In this document: positions 31,901 to 37,305 of the stretch, in pieces
Layout of the letters: every line of letters starts with the position of its first letter
How positions within the stretch are numbered: position 1 is the stretch's first letter
NCBI GenBank assembly: GCA_947585795.1
Contig: CANPXG010000022.1
Location: 1-37,305 of the forward strand
Origin: an uncultured Clostridia bacterium
GTDB taxonomy: Bacteria; Bacillota; Clostridia; UBA1381
Reading direction: 5' to 3'
DNA length: 37,305 nt
Made by a program: the position numbers and the translations under genes
The notes under the pieces: generated by a model
Database searches by the model: none
What the model saw: only the letters and a program-made list of their open reading frames with translations
What the model was told of the DNA's origin: nothing

Positions 31901-33382
31901 ATGATTATGAGAAAAAGCGGAATACTGATGCACATATCGTCGCTGCCGTCCGACTACGGCATAGGCACGATGGGTAAGGAGGCTTACAAATTCGTTGATT
32001 TTTTGCGTGACGCGAAACAGCGGTGCTGGCAAATACTGCCGCTTGGTCCGACGAGCTACGGCGACTCGCCGTATCAGTCGTTCTCGACGAACGCAGGTAA
32101 CCCGTATTTTATAGACCTCGACGTGCTCGCGGAGGAGGGACTTTTGAAAAAAAGCGACTACGCGTCCTTAAATTGGGGTAAAAGCTCAAAAAGCGTTGAC
32201 TATGAGGCAATTTACAACAACCGCTTTAAAGTGCTCCGCAAGGCGTTTAACGCGTTTAAAAAGCACGTCCCCGACGAGTTTAACGAATTTTTGCGCAAAA
32301 ACGAAAAGTGGATCTCAAATTACTCTCTTTTTATGAGTATAAAAGACAAAAATAACGGAAAATCGTGGTTTGAATGGGAGGATAATCTCAGAAAACGAGA
32401 TTCGCACGCGCTTTGGGAGTTCGGCTCACAGCACGGCGACGACGTGATGTTTTGGGAGTTTTTGCAGTTCAAGTTCTTTGAACAGTGGCAAAAGCTCAAA
32501 AAGTACGCGAACGAAAACGGTATATCGATCATAGGCGATATTCCGATATACGTCGCTCCCGACAGCGCGGACGTTTGGGTGTATCCCGACTTGTTCGAGC
32601 TTGACGGTAACTTGATGCCAACGTCGGTGGCGGGCTGTCCGCCTGACGCGTTCTCCCCCACCGGTCAGCTTTGGGGCAATCCGCTTTACCGCTGGCAGCG
32701 GCACAGGGAGCTCGGTTACGGCTGGTGGATAGACAGGATCAGGGCGGCTACGGAGCTTTACGACATAGTAAGGATAGACCATTTTCGCGGCTTCGAAAGC
32801 TACTATTCCGTTCCTTACGGTGAAAAGACCGCGGAGCGCGGTCAGTGGCTCAAAGGTCCCGGTACGGAGCTTTTCGGCGCGGTCAAGAACGCGCTCGGCG
32901 ATTTGCCTATCATCGCGGAGGATCTGGGCTTTCTCACGGAGGACGTGCACAGACTTCTCGCGGATTGCGGTTTCCCCGGCATGAAAGTGCTCGAGTTCGC
33001 GTTCGATCCGCGCGAAGAGAGTAATTATCTGCCGCATACATATACGAAAAACAGCGTCGTGTACGTCGGAACGCACGATAACGACACCATTCTCGGCTGG
33101 CTCAAGGACCTTGACAAGGACACCGCTAATTTTTGTAAAAAGTACCTCGACACAGAGGACGATATTGTGTGGCGCATGATAAAAACCGCTATGGCGAGCG
33201 TGAGCGACACGGCGATAATTCAGATGCAGGACTGTCTGGAGCTTGGCAACGAGGCGAGAATGAATATTCCGTCCACGCTCGGCGGCAACTGGCAGTGGCG
33301 TATGGGCAAAAGGGACGCGACGAAAAAATTGGCAAAAAAAATAGCCGATATTACGCGTACATACGGCAGATGTGAAAGATAA
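31901..33382 (+). CDS. malQ: 4-alpha-glucanotransferase (amylomaltase, GH77)
   Basis: A 493-aa GH77 enzyme. It opens with RKSGILMHISSLPSDYGIGT and GDSPYQSFSTNAGNPYFIDL, the family signature. The nucleophile aspartate is in RIDHFRGFESYYSVP, the acid/base glutamate in IIAEDLGFLTEDV and the third acid in VGTHDNDTILGWL. It moves maltosyl units between 1,4-glucans in the cytoplasm, so that malto-oligosaccharides can be used or rebuilt. GGGAAGG precedes the ATG by 6 nt, with an in-frame ATG two codons later. The GH13 gene 2.5 kb downstream probably works in the same pathway, but as a separate unit. Confidence 0.95.
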   Translation: MIMRKSGILMHISSLPSDYGIGTMGKEAYKFVDFLRDAKQRCWQILPLGPTSYGDSPYQSFSTNAGNPYFIDLDVLAEEGLLKKSDYASLNWGKSSKSVDYEAIYNNRFKVLRKAFNAFKKHVPDEFNEFLRKNEKWISNYSLFMSIKDKNNGKSWFEWEDNLRKRDSHALWEFGSQHGDDVMFWEFLQFKFFEQWQKLKKYANENGISIIGDIPIYVAPDSADVWVYPDLFELDGNLMPTSVAGCPPDAFSPTGQLWGNPLYRWQRHRELGYGWWIDRIRAATELYDIVRIDHFRGFESYYSVPYGEKTAERGQWLKGPGTELFGAVKNALGDLPIIAEDLGFLTEDVHRLLADCGFPGMKVLEFAFDPREESNYLPHTYTKNSVVYVGTHDNDTILGWLKDLDKDTANFCKKYLDTEDDIVWRMIKTAMASVSDTAIIQMQDCLELGNEARMNIPSTLGGNWQWRMGKRDATKKLAKKIADITRTYGRCER

Positions 33383-33407
33383 AAAAAGCCCCTCGGGGCT
33401 TTTTTTA
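33383..33407. terminator. Bidirectional terminator after malQ
   Basis: A7, GCCC, loop CTCG, GGGC, T7. The short GC stem is extended by A-T pairs. It also overlaps the end of the converging small membrane protein gene. Confidence 0.9.
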
Positions 33408-33710
33408 TTGAACAAATATCGATACCGCGTATACGGCGGCGATGATTATAAAAAGAACGTGCAGGTAAAACAGCGCGGCGGCGGCGCTCTCGCGTCCGTC
33501 GTCAATGCACTGTCGTATTATTTTTATCAGAATAAGCGCCGCGCCGCATATTATAAGCGGGAAGAAGAAAAACGCCAAAAGTCCGCCGCCCGCGCTCGTG
33601 TGCGCGAGTATGAAATTCAGTATGACCGCGTAATACGCGCAGCCGCTTATAAGCGCGAACACAAGCAGCGCCCATCGGTTTTTTAAAAGATCGATTATTT
33701 TTTTGTTCAT
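33405..33710 (-). CDS. Small membrane protein of unknown function (101 aa)
   Basis: A 101-aa hydrophobic protein beginning MNKKIIDLLKNRW. It has three predicted membrane helices: ALLVFALISGCAYYAVILNF, LLAFFFFPLIICGAALILIK and ALFYLHVLFIIIAAVYAVSI. The second and third are separated by a short charged loop, IRQCIDDGRES. AAGGAA lies about 9 nt before the ATG. I do not recognise the family. Similar three-helix proteins are common, poorly conserved orphans in Clostridia. It lies downstream of yebC, after two copies of a promoter-like module. Confidence 0.75.
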   Translation of the reverse strand: MNKKIIDLLKNRWALLVFALISGCAYYAVILNFILAHTSAGGGLLAFFFFPLIICGAALILIKIIRQCIDDGRESAAAALFYLHVLFIIIAAVYAVSIFVQ

Positions 33711-33722
33711 ATTCGTTGTTCC

Positions 33723-33768
33723 TTAAATACTGCTCCAAAGAGTTGTGAGTATAGCGATTTTAACAGGC
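33723..33768 (-). repeat. Copy B of a duplicated promoter-like module
   Basis: On the minus strand it reads GCCTGTTAAAATCGC, then ACTCACAACT and GCAGTAT. TGTTAAAAT is an extended -10 match. It lies just before the small membrane protein gene. Confidence 0.6.
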
Positions 33769-33822
33769 GGTAAGCCTCGGAAAAATCGTTCGGATCGCCG
33801 CTTTGAACGAAGGTGCCGTATG

Positions 33823-33871
33823 TTTATACTGCCCTGAGTGAAAAGTGGTGAGCCGGGCGATTTTAACAGGC
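33823..33871 (-). repeat. Copy A of a duplicated promoter-like module
   Basis: On the minus strand it reads GCCTGTTAAAATCGC, then GCTCACCACT and GCAGTAT, in the same order as copy B about 100 bp away. It begins directly after the yebC stop codon. Confidence 0.6.
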
Positions 33872-34609
33872 TTACTCTTCCGGCATGTCCCAGTTGTGAT
33901 ATACATTCTGTACGTCGTCATTATCTTCAAGCATATCGAGCAGCTTGGTCATGGAGGCGATTTGCGCTTCGTCGGTAAGCTGAGTCATGGTTTGGGGAAC
34001 CATGCTTACCTCGGCTGACGATACGGGGTACTTTTCCGCGAGCATATCGCGGACAGCGCCCATTTCGTTCGGATCGGTGGTGATTTCGACGATGTTCTCG
34101 TCTACCTCCAAGTCCTCCGCGCCCGCCTCGAGCGCGTCCATCGTAACGGCTTCCTCGTCTATGTCGTCACCGTCCTCGGCTTCAATGACGATCACGCCCT
34201 TACGGTCAAACATAAAGCTTACACAGCCGGTCTGTCCCATGTTGCCGCCGTTCTTGTCGAACGCGTGGCGCACGTCGGCAGCCGTTCTGTTTCTGTTATC
34301 CGTAAGCGCGTCCACTATGACAGCCACGCCCGCGGGACCGTAACCCTCGTAGGTAACGCTCTCGTAGTTGTCGCCGTCGGTGTCGCCCGCCGCTTTCTTT
34401 ATCGTGCGGTTGATGTTGTCGTTCGGCATATTGTTCGCTCTCGCCTTGGCGATTGCGTCCTTTAAGCTCGAATTGTTGTCGGGATCGGGACCGCCCGCCT
34501 TTACCGCGACGATTATCTCACGTGCTATTTTAGTGAATATCTTGGCTCTTTGCGCGTCATTCGCGCCTTTTTTACGTTTAATTGTACTCCATTTTGAATG
34601 TCCTGACAT
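33872..34609 (-). CDS. YebC/PmpR family protein
   Basis: A 245-aa protein with the family start MSGHSKWSTIKRKKGANDAQ and RAKIFTKIAREIIVAVK, then YEGYGPAGVAVIVDALTDNR and RTAADVRHAFDKNGGNMG. The acidic C-terminal region is typical. The family was annotated as transcriptional regulators. Recent work links YebC proteins to translation of proline-rich stretches on the ribosome, which is notable given the Pro-rich surface proteins in this window. AAAAGGAG lies 8 nt before the ATG, and the gene has its own predicted promoter. Confidence 0.96.
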   Translation of the reverse strand: MSGHSKWSTIKRKKGANDAQRAKIFTKIAREIIVAVKAGGPDPDNNSSLKDAIAKARANNMPNDNINRTIKKAAGDTDGDNYESVTYEGYGPAGVAVIVDALTDNRNRTAADVRHAFDKNGGNMGQTGCVSFMFDRKGVIVIEAEDGDDIDEEAVTMDALEAGAEDLEVDENIVEITTDPNEMGAVRDMLAEKYPVSSAEVSMVPQTMTQLTDEAQIASMTKLLDMLEDNDDVQNVYHNWDMPEE

Positions 34610-34643
34610 AATAAAAACTCCTTTTAAATTTTCATACCTACGT

Positions 34644-34672
34644 ATTTTATCACACGTTTACGCTTTTTTCAA
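34644..34672 (-). promoter_or_regulatory. Predicted yebC promoter
   Basis: On the minus strand, TTGAAA (34667-34672) and TAAAAT (34644-34649) are 17 bp apart with an extended -10 TGA. It overlaps the end of the acyltransferase gene. Confidence 0.6.
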
Positions 34673-35723
34673 CACTTTTGTTAGGTTTTTGCGTGATTGG
34701 TTTCAATATAGATCCCGATACCTTATGCACAAGCACCGACATTACGACCGTGCCGACAATTATCGCGGCGAAGTAGAACGCGTCCTTGTCGAAAAGCGTC
34801 GGCGCGACGTTGTACCAAAATCCCATTCTCAGCCACGATATCCACAGCGCGTGCGTGAGGTACAGCTCCAGCGAAAGGTCGCCGCAGAAGTCGAGTATCG
34901 GGTTGGCGATTTGTATTTTCATCGACAGCGCCGCAAGCAAAAACGGGAACGTCGTCGTGCTTACCACCGACACAGCGAAAAGAATAAACGTTCGGTCGTT
35001 CGCGTGGAGGCAGTAGTACGCGTAGCTTAAGGCGAATACGAGCGCGAGCAGCGGCGTTTTGAGGAAATAGCGTTTTTGAAAAAAGTCGGTAAACGCTTTC
35101 ATTCCGTGGCAAACCCATATTCCCGCCGCGAACGCGAGGCACGAGTTGTACCACCAAAAGCCGAAGCCCAGTCTGTTCATCACGACCATGTAAAGCAGTA
35201 CGAACACCGTCATGGCGATCGGTACGCGCCGCTGCACGAACAGCTTGCCGCATATGTAGAAGCCTATGTAGAATATAGCTATCGCCATTACGAACCACAG
35301 GTTGTAGCCCGTGAGCGAAATGAGGATACTGCGCAGGTCCATATGATTTGTCACGATGTAGAAAATATTTATAATGTAATACGGCACGGCGATCGACAGC
35401 ATTCTTTTTTTGAAAAATCCGCGTAGGTAGTCCTTCTTGTTCATCAGTCCGTACTGCAGTCCGTAGCCGGACACGAAGAAAAATCCCGCGACCATTATAG
35501 CGCCGACGTATTTAAACGCGTACAGCGACTTGAACGTGTCGCCAAGGTACGTGCAGATGTGGCTCAAAAGTATGAACACGGCGCACATGCCTTTGATAGA
35601 GCGCGTTTCACAGACGGAAAAGTAATTTTCAAAGAAGTCGCCCCTGCCGATCATCTTCGCGCGCCACGCGAGCATGAATACGCAAAATATGATTATCGCG
35701 GCGGATACCGCAGTTTTTACCAT
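34650..35723 (-). CDS. Membrane acyltransferase (acyltransferase 3 / OafA-like)
   Basis: A 357-aa protein with about ten hydrophobic helices. The acyltransferase-3 landmarks are RSIKGMCAVFILLSHICTYL near the N-terminus (containing the family histidine), VAGFFFVSGYGLQYG, the basic loop FFKKRMLSIAVPYYIIN, and ELYLTHALWISW near the end. Such proteins O-acetylate sugars of the envelope or peptidoglycan. The substrate is unknown and no polysaccharide genes adjoin. AAAGGA sits about 14 nt before the ATG, somewhat far. It ends in a basic tail (about 341-357). Confidence 0.85.
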   Translation of the reverse strand: MVKTAVSAAIIIFCVFMLAWRAKMIGRGDFFENYFSVCETRSIKGMCAVFILLSHICTYLGDTFKSLYAFKYVGAIMVAGFFFVSGYGLQYGLMNKKDYLRGFFKKRMLSIAVPYYIINIFYIVTNHMDLRSILISLTGYNLWFVMAIAIFYIGFYICGKLFVQRRVPIAMTVFVLLYMVVMNRLGFGFWWYNSCLAFAAGIWVCHGMKAFTDFFQKRYFLKTPLLALVFALSYAYYCLHANDRTFILFAVSVVSTTTFPFLLAALSMKIQIANPILDFCGDLSLELYLTHALWISWLRMGFWYNVAPTLFDKDAFYFAAIIVGTVVMSVLVHKVSGSILKPITQKPNKSVEKSVNV

Positions 35724-35759
35724 AAAATTATCAGTCCTTTATTGATTTTTACGCCCTAT

Positions 35760-35788
35760 ATTCTATCATATACGACAGGCTTTGTAAA
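35760..35788 (-). promoter_or_regulatory. Predicted acyltransferase promoter
   Basis: On the minus strand, TTTACA (35783-35788) and TAGAAT (35760-35765) are 17 bp apart with an extended -10 TGA. Confidence 0.55.
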
Positions 35789-35804
35789 TATAAAATGATA
35801 AATA

Positions 35805-35834
35805 TTGACTTTTTGCACAGAATAATGGTATACT
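35805..35834 (+). promoter_or_regulatory. Predicted GH13 gene promoter
   Basis: TTGACT (35805-35810) and TATACT (35829-35834) are 18 bp apart with an extended -10 TGG. Confidence 0.6.
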
Positions 35835-35867
35835 TCTATTATTGATAATACATAAGGAGGTACGCAT

Positions 35868-37178
35868 ATGTGGGCATATGAAAGCGTATTTTACCAGATT
35901 TACCCGTTGGGCTTCTGCGGCGCACCTTACGAGAATGACGGCGTGCTAAAGCACAGAATTACGAAGGTAAACGGCTGGATAGGTCATATAAAGGATTTGG
36001 GCGCGGACGCGATTTATTTTTCGCCCGTATTTGAAAGCGATACTCACGGCTACAATACGCGTGATTATAAAAAAATAGATTGCCGTCTTGGCACGAACGA
36101 GGATTTTAAGTCGCTCGTTTCCTCATTGCATAAAAACGGTATAAAGGTAGTTCTCGACGGTGTGTTTAACCACGTCGGACGCGGCTTTTGGGCATTTCAA
36201 GACGTTTTGCAAAACCGTGAAAACTCCCGTTACCGCGACTGGTTTTTCATCAATTTCAGCGGCAACTCGCACTATAACGACGGTTTGTGGTACGAGGGCT
36301 GGGAAGGTAATTATGACCTTGTGAAATTAAATCTGCGCAACGAGGAAGTAATAGGACATATATTCGACGCGGTCAAGTACTGGATCGAGGAATTTGAGAT
36401 CGACGGTTTGCGCCTCGACGTGGCGTACTGTCTTGACAGGGACTTTTTAAAGCGTCTGCGCTCGTTCACAAGCGGTTTAAAGGACGATTTTGTGCTTATC
36501 GGCGAGCTCCTGCACGGCGATTATAACCGGTTCGTGAACGACGAAATGTGCCACAGCTGCACGAATTACGAGTGCTACAAGGGCGTTTACTCGTCGTTTA
36601 ACAGTATGAATATGTTCGAGATAGTACATTCGCTTCTGCGTCAGTTCGGTCCCGAGCAGTGGACGCTCTACAAGGGTAAGCACCTTTTAAGCTTTGTCGA
36701 TAACCACGACGTGACACGTATAGCGAGCATACTTACAAACGAAAAGCATCTTCCGCTTGCGTACGGCATGATATTCGGTATGCCGGGCATACCGTGCGTG
36801 TACTACGGCAGCGAATGGGGAGCGAAAGCGAACAAGAGCGAAGGCGATCCCGCGCTGCGCGCGTGCTTCGACGAACCCGTGGAAAACGAGCTTACAGAAT
36901 TTATCGGAAAGCTCGCGAACGCGCACAAAAACAGCAAAGCGCTCTGTTACGGCGATTTTCGCTCTGTTGTGCTGCAAAACGGCTACTGCATATTCGAGCG
37001 CAAATGTGAGGACGAGCGCGTAATGGTCGCGATAAACGCCACGGTCAGTCCCGTTACGGCGCACTTTGACGCGGGCTGCGGTCTTGCGGAGGACTTGATA
37101 ACCGGCAGTACGCACGATTTCGGCGGCGGCAGCGAGCTGCCCCCTTACAGCGTACAGTACTGGAAAATGGAACGGTAA
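35868..37178 (+). CDS. Alpha-amylase family (GH13) glucan hydrolase
   Basis: A 436-aa TIM-barrel enzyme. The GH13 regions are in order: DGVFNHVG (region I), GLRLDVAY with nucleophile Asp184 (II), IGELLHG with acid/base Glu213 (III) and FVDNHDV with Asp278 (IV). The start WAYESVFYQIYPLGFCGAP is typical of neopullulanase, cyclomaltodextrinase and maltogenic amylase relatives. The N-terminal starch-binding domain of some members is absent. No signal peptide is present, so it acts inside the cell on maltodextrins, probably together with MalQ. AAGGAGG lies 7 nt before the ATG. No terminator is visible after the stop. Confidence 0.93.
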   Translation: MWAYESVFYQIYPLGFCGAPYENDGVLKHRITKVNGWIGHIKDLGADAIYFSPVFESDTHGYNTRDYKKIDCRLGTNEDFKSLVSSLHKNGIKVVLDGVFNHVGRGFWAFQDVLQNRENSRYRDWFFINFSGNSHYNDGLWYEGWEGNYDLVKLNLRNEEVIGHIFDAVKYWIEEFEIDGLRLDVAYCLDRDFLKRLRSFTSGLKDDFVLIGELLHGDYNRFVNDEMCHSCTNYECYKGVYSSFNSMNMFEIVHSLLRQFGPEQWTLYKGKHLLSFVDNHDVTRIASILTNEKHLPLAYGMIFGMPGIPCVYYGSEWGAKANKSEGDPALRACFDEPVENELTEFIGKLANAHKNSKALCYGDFRSVVLQNGYCIFERKCEDERVMVAINATVSPVTAHFDAGCGLAEDLITGSTHDFGGGSELPPYSVQYWKMER

Positions 37179-37238
37179 AATATAAAAAAGCGTATCAACT
37201 GAACAGAACCAGTAAAAACAGACAATAGAAAAAAAGAG

Positions 37239-37273
37239 CCTCCTATGGTATAATATAAAAAAACCATAGGAGG
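37239..37273 (+). promoter_or_regulatory. 11-bp inverted repeat around a -10 box and ribosome site
   Basis: CCTCCTATGGT (37239-37249) and ACCATAGGAGG (37263-37273) form a perfect inverted repeat with 13 bp between them. An extended -10 (TGG TATAAT, 37249-37254) starts at the end of the left arm, and the right arm contains the AGGAGG ribosome site of the next gene. The -35 (TAGAAA, 37226-37231) is poor. Confidence 0.8.
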
Positions 37274-37280
37274 AATTTTT

Positions 37281-37305
37281 ATGAAAAGAAGCTATAGGCA
37301 CATGC
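37281..37305 (+). CDS. Start of a gene cut by the right edge (possible IS30-type transposase)
   Basis: Only eight codons are visible, MKRSYRHM, 7 nt after a strong AGGAGG. N-termini of the K-x-Y-K/R-H-L-T type are familiar from IS30-family transposases, and the ribosome-site-occluding inverted repeat upstream is a device known from transposase genes. Eight residues cannot prove it. No terminal inverted repeat of an IS could be confirmed between 37179 and 37238. Confidence 0.35.

Overview
The window looks like chromosome from an anaerobic, probably gut-associated member of the Clostridia (Oscillospiraceae/Lachnospiraceae-like Firmicutes). The evidence is the family content: a ClpE-like Clp ATPase with an N-terminal zinc finger, AbrB, DUF1540, type III pantothenate kinase, class B sortase and YebC. 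Strong AGGAGG ribosome sites and a mid-GC coding background with AT-rich intergenic DNA agree. No rRNA, tRNA, CRISPR array or phage block was seen. The assignment rests on gene families, not on a marker phylogeny.

Layout. (1) 1-590: the 5' part of a citrate synthase gene on the minus strand, running off the left edge. Its whole leader (about 595-843) is a degenerate tandem array with a period of 21-22 bp. (2) 967-3817: a compact plus-strand operon of DJ-1/PfpI protein, 5-formyl-THF cyclo-ligase, TatD nuclease and DNA polymerase III delta'. (3) 3927-8192: abrB, a PHP-coaX pair, a LOG-family protein, a processive GT2 glycosyltransferase and a small unlisted membrane protein. (4) 8382-15325: a ClpE-like ATPase, a 58-aa DUF1540 protein, a YhcC-like radical SAM protein, a HIT protein and alaS. 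A 177-bp MITE-like element separates the last two. (5) 15477-18793: a MATE transporter and a DUF2798 membrane protein, each with a terminator hairpin between promoter and gene, then rplM-rpsI. (6) 18847-30314: a surface/secretion block with a 2342-aa VWA/Cna-B adhesin and its sortase B, a DUF362 protein and a secreted papain-like protease. (7) 30346-37178: a lipoprotein, a HAD phosphatase, malQ, a small membrane protein, yebC, an acyltransferase and a GH13 amylase. (8) From 37239: an inverted repeat and the first codons of a further gene, possibly an IS transposase.

How the genes work together. The adhesin and sortase B form a self-contained cell-wall display unit: the adhesin ends in a TPQTG sorting signal, and srtB follows 21 bp later. 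A run of ten G residues in the adhesin leader suggests possible phase variation. malQ and the GH13 enzyme lack signal peptides and fit intracellular maltodextrin use. alaS, rplM, rpsI, holB and coaX are housekeeping.

The most unusual regulatory features are: the 21-22-bp array filling the citrate synthase leader; promoter-terminator-gene arrangements on two neighbouring membrane-protein genes; symmetrical divergent promoters whose -35 boxes are the arms of an inverted repeat; a MITE end that supplies a -35 box; and a very high frequency of extended -10 (TGN) promoters. All motif and promoter calls were made by eye and none was tested computationally.
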